Assembly: GCF_000003605.2 (NCBI RefSeq)
Contig: NW_003143794.1
Coordinates: 660,658-724,657 of the forward strand
Length of the DNA stretch: 64,000 bases
Origin: Saccoglossus kowalevskii
Lineage: Eukaryota; Hemichordata; Enteropneusta; Harrimaniidae
Reading direction: 5' to 3'
Part shown: positions 37,976-49,905 of the stretch, one piece after another
Layout of the letters: each line of letters opens with the position of its first letter
How positions within the stretch are numbered: the stretch's first letter is position 1
Made by a program: the position numbers and the translations under genes
The notes under the pieces: generated by a model
The model's database searches: none
Seen by the model: only the letters and a program-made list of their open reading frames with translations
What the model was told of the DNA's origin: nothing

Positions 37976-40900
37976 GACCTGCACTTGTAACCCATTATGT
38001 ATGGACTTGATACCTGGTTCTGTTCATCTGCGAGAAATAGAAATGATTGCGGACACATTTACAGACTGTAATTTCAAGATTCCAGAGAGTTTAACAAATT
38101 TGATCAAATGCCAAAATAACGTGTGATGCTACGTACGACTATAGTACTTGTGTTCAACTGAATCAGGTGATATATTTGTGTTTGATCTGAAAAAATGGCC
38201 GCAAGTTTATCATGTTCTTTGAATATCAAAAAAAATGATATGCACCAATGTTTCAATATGCATAATCCTGAAACAAAGTTTGAATTAAATCACCCTGTTC
38301 ATCTACAACAAACGGTTCTGAGCATGTTGACAGATTTTAGTCAGAATGGCCGTCAATTCGACAAATTTGATCAAAACAAAAAACAACAATAATAGTATTA
38401 TCTATAATTACAGTACTTACAGTGCCGCTGGTCTATTTTCATTCGTGTACCCTTAAGCCAATAGGCATGGTGATGATACAACGTTTGAATAAAATTTGGT
38501 GACCACTTGTCCAACCTTGGCCGACAGCCACAAACCCACCCAAACACCGCTGAAGTTGCATTGGGGAACAGTGTATTCTGGGTTTATGTACTGAATTCGG
38601 AAAGAGGCAAAACATTAAACACGGTTACCGGTTTAGTTTTCCATAAGTATTTATAATTAAATACATGTTATTGTATTCATTTCCACGTTCTTATTAACTT
38701 TTCAATTTTATCGATTTTTTTGCGAATCTCCCGAGAACACATCATATATTTGTACTCCGTGTAAATCACGTGACCGTAGCTGACATTACATATGTCTATG
38801 TATCACATGGGTGATAACTGAAGTCAAGAATGCGTTTTTTTTTCTGATTTTAACAAATCGTATTTTTTGGGCTATGTGGACATATCTCCTCGTATACAGT
38901 ACTTTCTACGATATAACGCAACTATTGTTTGTACTTACTCTTTGTAAACCGAACGCATATTGCATTGCATGATCACAGATTAATTTGAGAACGTATAAAT
39001 CACCCACTTCGAATTGAACATTGCATGAAATCTATGACTGCAAATTAAAATATTCGTGAACATGTGTAAATTAACTCCCTTCACCTGCCCGCCCCGAAGT
39101 GGGTAGGAAAATAATCGATCAAACTAGCAGAAGTTATGACATCAACGAGCAATCCTTAACTATAACAATCCCCGTCCGAAGAATCGTGGCGTGAATACAT
39201 GTGACTGGAAGCTGTGAAGGTTTCTGTATCGCCAGGGATTCTTGTTAATCAGGACAAGTAAAATACGCGCCCTGATTTGTGGCTAGGCGTTTTTAGTGTG
39301 TCCAAACTCCCGCAGATGATTATTCCTATTTGCATGCGGTTCGGTGAGTGAAATAACAAGTGGAAGTGCCATGGCGATTCTGAAAGGCTTTCCCCTCTAC
39401 TGAGCATCAGCTAACGCCCCTTAAATCAACGCGAGCATGTACCAACCATGCATCAAACACACCGCAAGGCAGTGGTTGATGCCTATGGTAATCTATCAGC
39501 TCAGAAGCAGTTCCGCACTGTATGACGACGAAGTGTGTTAAGGTAACGGCATCAAGCCAATACAACTACCACATCGCATGCAATGTACTCGGCAATATTT
39601 ATAATTGAACTCCGACCAAACTTAATATATATGCTTTGTTGCCGTCCCACTTTGTCACTTAAACACGAATCCCAACGCCCCTTTGTGTTATCATTGTTAT
39701 CTCCGTAGTTTAGAGAGACGGGGAGAAACGCGAGATAAAGTGGTACGCTTTCACAAGGGTTCACTTGAACCCTCTTCATTGTCAGGACAGTTCTCTCAGT
39801 TTTCAACACAAGAGGACAGAAGCGTTTTGTGAATTAATCACGGAGTCGATGAATTGACTCACGCTATGTGGGCTGTACGATAAACTGTCAAAATCACAAT
39901 ATACAGTTTTCTTTAATTGTATTTTTTTAAAATATGGTTAGAAATCGTGGCGCCAACAAGACGATTTCGGTAGAATGTCCAGTTTGTTATGAATGAATAT
40001 TGAGCATAAACGCTATCCAAATACATTATTATTTGCTCAGTCCTTCAAATTGGTGGTTGTCCACTTAAAACATAAATTGTATTTGCAAACAATGGGTAAA
40101 GCATGTAGAAGTACTACTATATGATATTGAATAATTAAGAGGTTATTGACTCGTGTAGAGTTCCCTGTTAATATCAGACTACTCAGTCAATGGGTTGGGA
40201 CACCTGGTAATGTTAGTTCTACCAGGGTCCAATGAGACTGACATGGGGGAGATCTCTAACATGGGTAAAAATGATAATCATTGTTTTTGTATACTCTCAG
40301 ACTGTATTGTTGTGAAGACATGGCAAACTTGTTAATTTGCGAAATCGACGTTCGAACGTAAATATCATGGCACGGGTATAAGCTGCGGTCTGTGTGACAG
40401 TTTACAAATTAAATCGATATATGTTGGAGAATTGAGCCAGTCGATGCCATTCAGTTATGATCTCCGGGGAATGATCTGTCCGATCACTAACATAATTACG
40501 TGAGTGTATTTGGGGAGTGTATTCAATGTATCTGAAGGTTACACAACTCAGAGTGCCATAATTCGCGCATGCGCATATTCTATGCTGGTGGTCTGTCTGG
40601 TTATACATTTTTGTACTAGTATTTATCAACAATCAACATTTAATAAAAAGTCGATCCAGTCATTGTCAAAAATGGGTACAGACTGAACTCCAAAGAGGAC
40701 AAACGACTAGTGTCAGGTGAACAATATTATCAATGATGAAGGAATGCTTTGGAATTCATGAAGAACACTACAACTAAATGTGCGACGTCACGGTCAACAT
40801 GGGATCACCCGCCCTAGTAGGCGTTGTTAACCTCATTCTACATAGAAGAACATCGATTCAGTTACTAGTACATGTATTTAGACACTGTAAGAAGTATATT

Positions 40901-41560
40901 AAATTATGTAAATTAGTGCTGGCATGAATGTATGCGAATTCCAAATCATAACGTTGGGCAGCAGTATGTTTCAAATGTTTGTGCTTGCAATGCCCTTCCA
41001 TCCAAATCCACCAACAAGTCATCTTCGCTATCCAAGGTCTAAGTTTATTCGGCCAAGCCCTAAAGGGCTCATACCACTAATTGAATTTCCATAGACGACA
41101 ATGTTAATATATGACGAGATTGATATATGAAAATGACGAAGAAAATTGAAAATATGGCTCAAAAATGGGAAATCAACATGCCAGTAATCAACCATATGAA
41201 AAAAAATAACATGTTGGCCAGCTCAAACTCTTGCAAATCTCAGGTAAACAAGAACACCTACTGTATTTGGATTGTACCAAGAGAAATCACTGGAAAAACA
41301 CCAAGATTAGAACATTCAAATACACACAGAATAAACCCACAGGTACACAGCCGCTATTAAGTAGTAAACAAAAGACCACTTGTTGGGCTCACCCAGGTGA
41401 TTACGCCCTCAAACAGGGAGCACCTGAGAAAAAAAATATTTAACAAATTTCACTGGTTCTTGCTAGGGGGCTACGAGCAGCCATTGGTTGATTAGTGGCA
41501 TGAGACCTAAACAGACCTTGGCAGAATATGCGTATTCTAACAGGGCCCCCAGTAGTCAGT
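37975..41560. other. Intergenic, nothing recognised
   Basis: Only short open frames occur. No repeat ends or RNA genes were recognised. Confidence 0.4.
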
Positions 41561-41640
41561 TGCGGCTAATCATTGTCCAATCAGTTTGCGTGTTACAAAT
41601 CCCTCTTTGGCGTTTCATTTTAAACAAAATGGCGGCGCCC
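41561..41640 (+). promoter_or_regulatory. Promoter-like segment with CCAAT box and YY1-like start
   Basis: GTCCAATCAG (about 41576-41585) is a CCAAT box. AACAAAATGGCGGCGCC (41624-41640) overlaps the ATG at 41629 and fits the YY1 consensus AANATGGCGGC seen at many TATA-less animal promoters. It precedes a dead helicase-like fragment. Confidence 0.4.
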
Positions 41641-41808
41641 ATGAATCGTGATATTTGTGATGATAAAATTGCGAAAGTTTTCGGTGTTGGTGCCCTCAAG
41701 CCTCATCAGGTACAGGCAATCGACGTAGTTTTGTGTGGAAAGGATGTCTTCATAGCGACAAAAACAGAAAGTGGAATTTTGTTTTATAATTTGGTACATC
41801 CAAGCTGA
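41629..41808 (+). pseudogene. RecQ-like helicase start, truncated
   Basis: The 59 codons resemble the N-terminus of a RecQ-type DNA helicase. KVFGVGALKPHQVQAIDVVL matches the motif 0 region and GKDVFIATKTESG-LFYNLV matches motif I. The Walker A lysine of the usual T-G-x-GKS is absent (TESGIL here), and the frame ends 11 residues later. No later helicase motifs were found nearby. It is most likely a copied or decayed first exon. A different nucleotide-binding protein is possible but less likely. Confidence 0.55.
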
Positions 41809-41840
41809 TTGGGCGCCTTGTTTCGAGGCGCGCCCAATCA
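41806..41840. other. GC-rich hairpin with CCAAT in each arm
   Basis: TGATTGGGCGCC, a 9-base spacer, then GGCGCGCCCAATCA. The arms pair over at least 11 bases. It starts exactly at the stop codon of the helicase fragment. It could be a transposon end or a paired NF-Y site. Confidence 0.55.
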
Positions 41841-42184
41841 GATATCACTGCTTAAATGCCAACAAGTATGGATTGCACTTTGCTGCAGCGCTCTCCAACT
41901 GAACGCATAGAGCCGGGAGCGGCCACTGGTGGCGCTCTATAGTTTCGAAATCTTTAGTGGCTCGCAGAGGTACACTTATCGTATAAGACGCAGCAGCATC
42001 TGGTGACCAGAAAAAGTGTACAATCTTCTAATAACCAAAAAATTATAGGGTAGGGGGCAAGGCCGAAAATATAACATACTAGTAAGTACCCTTACAACCA
42101 TTTGCGATGTCTCCTTCCTCAACACCAAGGCCTAATCCTTCCTTCCCTTAAAAACAATTAACATGTATTAAATAATCCATTTCC

Positions 42185-42318
42185 ACTTCAGACTACTTCA
42201 CTGGCCCAATAACTCTGGATTTACCATAAAGTAGGGGATGAACTTTACAGATAGAATAGGGTCGACACTTTGCAATGCCCTGTCAACTGAATTCACCATA
42301 GAATAGGATGGCATTTTG
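42185..42318. repeat. 47-bp minisatellite, outlying diverged units
   Basis: One clear unit at about 42270-42316 (CACTTTGCAATGCCCTGTCA, then GAATTCACCATAGAATAGG) follows a worse one near 42220-42262. They belong to the same family as 43105-43236 and 43742-43836. Confidence 0.6.
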
Positions 42319-42659
42319 TAGCCTCTAAGTCACCCCAGGATCTTGCTCAACAGTTCAGTTATTACTTCATTATACAAAATCAAATGTATTCGCACTGCAT
42401 TAAATTCAACCATTTTCTGCAAACAATAACCATGACATTAATACCAGTTCTTCCTTTGACGCATTTCACACAACCAATGATAAAAAGATTTGCAATATAA
42501 TTGTCAAATAAACAACTAAAACATGCACCCACGATCCAATTCCAACTGCTCTCTTGACGAAATGTGTGACGACACTTGCAGATCAAATTTCTGATCAATG
42601 CTTCACTTTAACATGCCTTAGTACCGGACTCTTTCAAATCTGCAATTGTTACTCCAACA

Positions 42660-43026
42660 CTGAAGAAATCATCATTTGACTACAATGACTTCAAAATTAC
42701 AGACCTGTATCAAACTTGCCATTCTAGTCTAACATTCTTGAGAATTCCAATTAAACACATACTTGTCTGATCACTCACTGCTTGAACCACTGAAATTTGT
42801 GTACAGAAAATTCCATAGTACAGAAACAACTCCTCTCAAAGTCTATAATGATATATGGTTGTCACTTAATTCTGATAAATCCATTCTTCTTGTTCTACTT
42901 GATTTCGTAGCAGTATTCGATACAATTCGATTACGATATACAAGATTGTCCTATCTTGGCGGTATCACTGATATTCCACTACAATGGTTGGTCCATTGCT
43001 TTTTTGTATTTACATTTCCCCACTAG
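42660..43026 (+). mobile_element. LINE (CR1/L2-like) reverse-transcriptase fragment
   Basis: The translation contains YRPVSNLPF, SLLEPLKFVYRKFHSTETT, then ILLVLLDFVAVFDTI, and ITDIPLQW. These are successive reverse-transcriptase blocks of CR1/L2-type elements. In the third block the usual DLSAAFDTI has become DFVAVFDTI. A frameshift separates the first block from the rest, and no catalytic YADD block follows. It lies between pieces of the 47-bp minisatellite, so it may have inserted there. Confidence 0.8.
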
Positions 43027-43104
43027 GACAGCTTATCAGACAACTTAACCTCTCTAATTCAGCCATCTGCAATGCCCAATAAACCACATCTCTGTTGGAC
43101 ACTG

Positions 43105-43239
43105 GAAAGTGCAGTGAACTTTGCAGTGTCCTGTCAACTGAATTCACCAAGGAATTGCGGTGGCACGTTGCAGTGTCCTGTCAACTGAATTCCCCATAGA
43201 ATAGGGGTGGCACTTTGCAGTGCCCTGTCAACTGTAGCA
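43105..43239. repeat. 47-bp minisatellite, left block
   Basis: About three units, each with a GGCACTTTGCAGTGCC core followed by CTGTCAACTGAATTCACCAT. The core is an inverted repeat (GGCACT/AGTGCC) with a four-base loop, so each unit could form a small hairpin. The last unit is cut by the MITE that follows. Confidence 0.8.
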
Positions 43240-43241
43240 CT

Positions 43242-43741
43242 TAGACTTGCTTGCAGTCTGTTGCGATTCCGATGAAAAATTCTTGAAAAGTAAGTATAAA
43301 TTGAGTAAAAAGGGGTGAACGCGAAAGTCATGTGACCGCGAAATCCCAACAGACTTGCCATCAGTGTAAGTGCCCTCACATCATCGGCCAGATTCGGGTT
43401 TGTAAAATTGCATATACGTTGGGTGGAGCAGCCGAGCCACGTATCATAACAATAAACTGAACATCTCCTGATAACATTGCACGTTTTTTTGAAATGCAAT
43501 CTAAAATAAAATGGCATATGCGATTCGGATATGAGAAAGTAAGTAAAGTTTTCGGGATCTGAGTTTATCCAAGAAAGTGTGTATGGTTTCCGGGGTCTCA
43601 GTTGATATGTTAATTAGCCTGTCTTCTGATTGGTTGAAACATATTAGACATGTCAATCGTTACAAGCCCGAATCTCTCCGGCCGGTAACTTATTTTTCAA
43701 GAATTTTTCATCAGAATCGCAACTGACTGCAATCAAGTCTA
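43242..43741. mobile_element. MITE with long inverted ends, inserted in the minisatellite
   Basis: TA at 43242-43243 and 43740-43741 enclose 496 bp. The ends are inverted repeats over about 55 bases: left GACTTGCTTGCAGTCTGTTG, right in reverse complement GACTTGATTGCAGTCAGTTG, both continuing through GATGAAAAATTCTTGAAAA. TA flanks and the lack of a transposase suggest a mariner-type MITE. Minisatellite sequence resumes right after it, so it is younger than the array. Confidence 0.75.
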
Positions 43742-43836
43742 GGGTGGCACTTTGCAGTGCCCTGTCAGCTGAATTCACCATGGAATTGGGGTGGCACCTT
43801 GCAGTGCCCTGTCAACTGAATTCACCATAGAATAGG
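43742..43836. repeat. 47-bp minisatellite, right block
   Basis: Two units with the same core as the left block, differing by a few substitutions (CAGCTGAATT, CATGGAATTGG). The array continues past the MITE in the same orientation. Confidence 0.8.
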
Positions 43837-46229
43837 GATTGAACTAGATAGTTGATTAGTGTCACACGTAACGTAATATTACCGTAATTGGTATAGTACA
43901 GGTGTGATGGTTCAAATACCAAAATGGCAACAGTAACAGAAAGACTTCCCTGGCGGCGATGATAACATACGAACACGGAGCCAACAGATGAGGTTTCAAC
44001 TGGTACTGGTATTATTATACTCTGCAAACATCAAAGTACAATAACGCGGTAAAACTCCACTACTCCAATAACTAGATACTTAAACTCCAATACAATTCAA
44101 CGAGATCTCCGATCTGATCTCAGTGCTGAACAACTCCCATATATATACCCACACTGTCTATAAATAGACCATTACATCAGCATACATAATGAGTTTGGAA
44201 CTTACTACAAATTTCTAGAATGTTCCATTACCTTCTATTGCCTCCTACAGTGTTCTATTACCTATTCAACCAGTTTCTAAAAATTCCACCCAGACACAGT
44301 ACGGTTCTAGAACATTCTCAGTCACACGGAAGTGGTAAACAAGTCGTACGCGACAATTAGAAATCATATATTTTATATAAAAGTGAGTCCGGTGATGCTA
44401 TAGAAGAGCGCCACCAAAGGCGAACTGTTGAAAAGACATAAATTCAAAAACGACATACTACGCGTGGAATGTTATTCGCTATTTTACTTCGTATCATTGT
44501 TAGCATTGTATAGAGTACATTTACAAAGTCAAACTATCAGTTATTCAATGTAACTAATATACTATTAACGTTCACTCGAACATGATGTAGATATGCTACA
44601 TCCAGTCGAGTTCCAGCGCTGTGAAACGCCACATTCTTCAATATTTGCTTTAAAATGCTCATACATTATACCATAGCTATTTTGACGTACATTCCGTTTT
44701 ATCACAAAACTCGCATTCGCATAATAAAGTGGAAAAGGGGACCAGTAATGAACACTGAACATTATTCGAGGGTTACAATATTTATAACTGACTCGGAGAA
44801 CGACACAGGTGAAGGGAGCGGTAGGTTCTTTTGCTGTCGCATTTCATGCGTTTTGAATTATTTTTAAAACAATACACGACGTGTATCCAGTCAGCGCGCA
44901 CTGTAATTTACGAATTGAAAGAATACAACAAAATGAGTGAATTACGCGTTTGGTGATGTCACCCCTTTCAAATGTGATTGACTATAAGGCAGACTCCAGA
45001 TTTCAATGGTTCATCTGCGAGTATTACATTCGCATACAGAACGTACGTGTGACAATTTGTTGCAAAAACATGAAACGACGTTGGTTAGAAATAGGAAAAG
45101 CGAGTTGTTTATTTGAGTATAATTATTAGTCGGTATGCAAATTTGAGTACTAAGTTAAATGTTTTCTGGAATAAACTATAAGCTAGGGAATGCAATACAA
45201 AAAACTGATCTTACATATTTTGTAAACGCAAGGCATCTTATGAGAGTGTTTCACGTTCAAATAAACTCAACTTAGTGCTTAGAGATCATGCAATATTGTA
45301 ACACATTTGAAGTTGAACCATTCTCTTGTATCGAGTTTCACTGGTCCCTTGTGACGGGAAAATATTACATTATATGCTAAAACACGTGTCATGACGGGAA
45401 ATGTATTTTCATAATCTTTCGATTGTGACACAGTCTTGTTTTTAGGCAAGGATGTATGTTCGGTCCTATATTAAATTCTGTGTTCACTAAATGTTGGTCA
45501 CCGTGGTACACCAGTGACACAGACCTGTCTTTACCCTGTTTTTGTCAACTCTGTTAGAAATCACCTTGTGTACTAAATGATGATGAATTTAGAAAAAAAA
45601 CAAGACATTAACTTTTCGTAAAGGCGACCACTGTGTTAAAACAAATATAAATCATTTATAAGGGTTCTAGCGTCAGGAGTAAATTGAGAGCGTCCATAGA
45701 AAATGTTGTGGTCGGCTACTAGTATTCAAACGGCGAACGACACGTGAATGTGGTTGACTTCCCATTGTTATGCACACTTCAACCGTTGTACTGGTTTACG
45801 GGTAATGCTGCTCGGGATGCCCCGGGAAGGATCCCAAATAAGATTACATGTATATTATATATTTCGTAATTATGGGATACTTTAGGCAGACGCGTGGGCA
45901 ACATTAATTAGATATGCCCGGATTTTTTCTTCAGGACGTTGGCAAAAAAATTGAGCTTTGATATATATCATTTTATTTACAAGAGTTTCAAACATTAGAA
46001 AACGAGAAAGAGGAAATAACATATTTAGTAAAACACAAATGACGCTAGAGCAACTACAGTTGAAACTGAATCGCGGTAGTGCAGGGTTTGTCAAAGTCGA
46101 CTCCAAAGATGAAAACCAATTTCTTTTCGTCTGTTATTCGCAACTTGGAAAAATATATTAAAGGGCAGCAGTCGTCGTGTCGCGTCCTGTTCGATATGGG
46201 ACTCATAACGACGTATACAACGCGTGTAA
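43837..46229. other. Intergenic, nothing recognised
   Basis: There is no gene or repeat that I can define. The short open frames, including 45958-46161, match nothing I know. Confidence 0.4.
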
Positions 46230-46286
46230 AATACATTGTTTATTTACAGGCATGAAATTCGAACACGTGCTGCGCGACGATCACCG
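46230..46286 (+). repeat. Dispersed repeat, copy 3
   Basis: ATACATTGTTTATTTA, then CATGAAATTCGAACACG, then TGCGCGACGATCACCG. It is the best match to the copy at 35710-35758. Confidence 0.5.
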
Positions 46287-47599
46287 CAATTTAACCAAAC
46301 GATGTACTTTCTAACACCCAATTTGTATGCCTTCCGAACTATTGCAACCTCAGTGAACATGTGTATAACTTTTTCAAACTGAAGGCGTCAATGACTGATA
46401 CTTTGTGATACGCCCTCTGTAATTTGTTGAGATTCTACTATAATTGTGTTTGATTCACCATGGATTCTTAGTACATCCATGGATTCACTTTATATGTAAG
46501 GCTAAAATGAATTCGATAAAGTGAATTATTATTTCTAATATTATCATCTTTGTGTGCATTAAGTTGAATTGCATTGATTCACTATCATGGACCGGCTATA
46601 TACAACCATGGACGCCATTGTTTATCACGAAGTAAAATTCATTCTTACTTTTTTTGGTTTGTAGAAAACATTTCACTGGCCAATACAAGTATTATGATTT
46701 CTGGCAATTCTTGAGAAAATGTAAGTGACAGGATTCTGATTCTTTTATAAAATTGTAAAGTGGGCTTGCGATGACGATGACAATTATAGTTAATTTGCTG
46801 ATACACAGTAACCGTCAGTTCAGGCTTGCTCCGGTACTCCGATATTTCAGGATCTTTGGCAAAATCGGTGGATTTTTTTAAGATGATCACAATAATCAAC
46901 GAGAGATTCTCTGCATATAATACACGGTGGAAAGCAATTTTTAAGTTACTGAAAAAGTGTACCACAGCGCCCCCAGTCTGAGGAATTATGTTTGAAAATC
47001 CCGAATCACCGGGTGTATAGTCATGTTCTAAAGGGTAACCAAGGTTTGATATGAGAAATGCGAAAAAAATCACGGATGTACATCGAGATCTGTTAAAGAT
47101 GTTATTCTGGCAATGCTCCCAAGAATTAAAAACAAAAGTTGGCTCAAGTCAACACTTCAACTCGTGTGGCGTACGTGTTTGTCGTATACAACCTGTCATA
47201 CTCAAAAACCGACAACATGCCAAATCGTAATACACCCCCACCATGGGATATAAACCGACCGTAAAAGTAATTTTGTTAAAATAATTTCTTAATAATACTT
47301 CAAATTGTCGAGCGTTGGCTCATCGCATACTGAAAAATACATCACCATCAGCTCGTACCGATTGGATAAAATACTAGTAGTCACGATATTTGAAATATGC
47401 GGAAACTTGTGACAAATTTTTATTGTCATTCGACAAGTTTGCAGTATCACTTCGTTAAAGTGCGGCAACTCGAACGCTAACGGTACTTAACGGCCAGTTT
47501 GGGAGGAGACGAGCTTCTAGTAAACGTCACGGTGAAAGACCACCTAGCTTCGTGATAACAAGTTGTACTAATGCCTGCGAGCAACGCAGTTTTGATTCG
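46287..47599. other. Intergenic, nothing recognised
   Basis: A minus-strand open frame of 142 codons at 46645-47073 matches no family I know. It could be a remnant of a mobile element, since a LINE relic on the same strand begins at 48230, but no motif supports this. Confidence 0.35.
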
Positions 47600-48230
47600 C
47601 CGGTGTCCATGACAACCACAATGTTAAAACAGTATCGGAATACTTAAGTTTTACTACATTTATTGGACTCGGACGACCGTCGTAAAACCATTTATATCTT
47701 ATAATCTCAAACTGAAGTCTTTCCGTTTTTGAAAATCATGATTTGTATTTTGTCTAAATTGCCCATCATGCCTCAGTAATTACAACATTTCTTCAAATTT
47801 TATTGTAATACTGTACCAATAGGTAAGTTCTCAACATCATTAGCATACATACAAATCACTGTACTGTTAACATCTCTATTCACGTCATATTCCAGTTTCA
47901 TCGTCATTCGCCGGGTGTCAAGCACTGAAGATCGCCCACGAAGAAACGAAACGATAGTGGGCTCTACAGATACCCATGTCTCGTGCCAATAATACAATCA
48001 AAATAATTGCTCAGGCCACGTTACATAAAACACTGAACTGAATTTGATTGTACTTTGAATGCAAAATTCTCACAACTTTACCACGTGACCCATATAAAAT
48101 CAACTTACGAAATAAAGTATGTTTAACCCGATAAAACGCTTTTGAAAAGTCGGCAAATGCACAATACATAAAGGTAAATGATAAATAGTTGAAGACAAAG
48201 AAAATATTGTTGCCAAATCAGCTTGTGCTT
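47600..48230 (-). mobile_element. LINE reverse-transcriptase relic
   Basis: Read on the minus strand, about 48160 to 48060 gives ADFSKAFYRVKHTLFRKL (the aspartate-bearing block), followed by YGS-GKVVRILHSKY. About 47850 to 47830 gives CMYANDVE, where the catalytic Asp-Asp is Asn-Asp. About 47770 to 47720 gives NLDKIQIMIFKNGK, typical of the block after YADD. The order and spacing are right for a non-LTR reverse transcriptase. Frames are shifted several times and the catalytic site is changed, so it is inactive. Confidence 0.7.
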
Positions 48231-49451
48231 CGATAACGATGAAAATAAATTATTATTATTATTATGTGTGTATGCATATTCCATCAGAGACTCAACGTTG
48301 AAAATTATTGTGTTTTTTTTTTTTTTTGATGAAAAGTCATTTCACACCTACTTATCTCATCGATATATGGCAATTGAATTCAACGTTAGAAATTCGGCCA
48401 CGCGTAAACGGAGTCGCGAATTTGTTAAAATTTAACGAACCCGCGTAACAATTTGGCGTTAGAAGCAGTAACACCTGAATCGAAGCATTCTAAGAAATGG
48501 ACCGCGAATAATCAGCCCTCCACATACACACACCAACAAGCACGCGTCGCGATAGTCTGTCACCTGAACGCAGCCTGTGAGCGCCTCTTTTGATACAAGC
48601 AACTCTCCCGCCAATCTCACGGCACTATAACTATAAATAGAAAATGAGGGAATGGATTTATTTAGCCAGCCCAACATGTGATGGCGTGTGTAAGAAGGCC
48701 AGAATAGATAACACGATTGTGCTTTCTGAATCCCCTAGAGTGGTGGGGGAAGGTCAGACATTGATGTAGATCTTATTACTGGGTTGGGTAGGTATATACG
48801 AGTTTCAGGCGCCGCGAGAGACGACGGATACAGCAGCGACGTATAGGCATTCCCGTTGATTTGCGCACAACACATAGCGAGCTGTGATGTAATAATCGGT
48901 TGATATCGTAGCATGTCTTTACGTTATCTACAAAATAGCGTATGAGTGCAGCCCATGCATTCGTGATACCATTGCATTGCGTAGTCGAGATATATATTCA
49001 TTTCATCGCGTGTGGAGTAATGTTATAAATCCTAATACGTAAATGGACGTAGTACGTGCGACTGGTGCTCTCTTTCTTGTCACTCTGCAATCGATAATAT
49101 GTAATGAAATGCACTTCGTTTCTGTTACTACGTGACGTAATTGACGCAGTTCCCGGCTCCGCACAAGGCGATCATTTGGGAACCGTCAACAAGTCTCCAT
49201 CACCCGATCCGCAATGTATGATGGACATCTTATCACAGTTTTAGCCAATTATCGGAAGCGTCTTTAAATGACGATTTAGTGCGTTGTTGGAATACACGTA
49301 ATTGCCAATACGTCATGAGTCGCCGAATGTGGGGGGGGGGGGGGGGTGATGTGATCAACGCTACTTGATTGTTATGTCTTAGCTGATAACTCTTGTCCCA
49401 GGTTTACCGCAATCTAATAAAACACAGTGACGTAAACTAACAAATTTATGT
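48231..49451. other. Intergenic, nothing recognised
   Basis: There is no gene. A T run lies at 48313-48327 and a G run at about 49331-49346. Confidence 0.4.
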
Positions 49452-49528
49452 TGAATGAATGAATGAATGAATGAATGAATGAATGAATGAATGAATGAAT
49501 GAATGAATGAATGAATGAATGAATGAAT
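49452..49528. repeat. GAAT microsatellite, 77 bp
   Basis: About 19 nearly perfect GAAT units. A second, shorter GAAT run lies at 49874-49905. Confidence 0.95.
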
Positions 49529-49873
49529 TGGATGGAGAGATACTACGCTTCCCAGATGTACTGGATACTGGCTGAGAAAACAAGGGAGACAATCTGCTAA
49601 TATCGTTTGATCATACTCGTATTTATCGTAACGTTTTTATATTATTGTGATTTTACAAATAAGCTTTTTATTGAATATAATGTAACCAATAGTTTTATAA
49701 TTCGTATGTACTATATCGTCACATGTATGCATTGACTTGCATTGTGACATACACTCGTAATATTTTATAAGTGAACATTGATACATGTTTAATACTGTAA
49801 TCGGAATTTGAGATTTTGACATTGTAATTAGTCAATGTTATATTTTTTATATACTCGAGGAATAAAAATCAGA

Positions 49874-49905
49874 AATGAATGAATGAATGAATGAATGAAC
49901 GAACG
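49874..49905. repeat. GAAT/GAAC microsatellite, possibly a retroelement tail
   Basis: Seven to eight units follow AATAAAAATCAGAA. The polyadenylation-like signal before a short tandem tail is how many LINEs and SINEs end. No element body was recognised between here and 49528. Confidence 0.6.

Noticed and set aside
37784-38126. Tyr-Ile repeat frames
   Set aside because: Read-through of the AT dinucleotide microsatellite.
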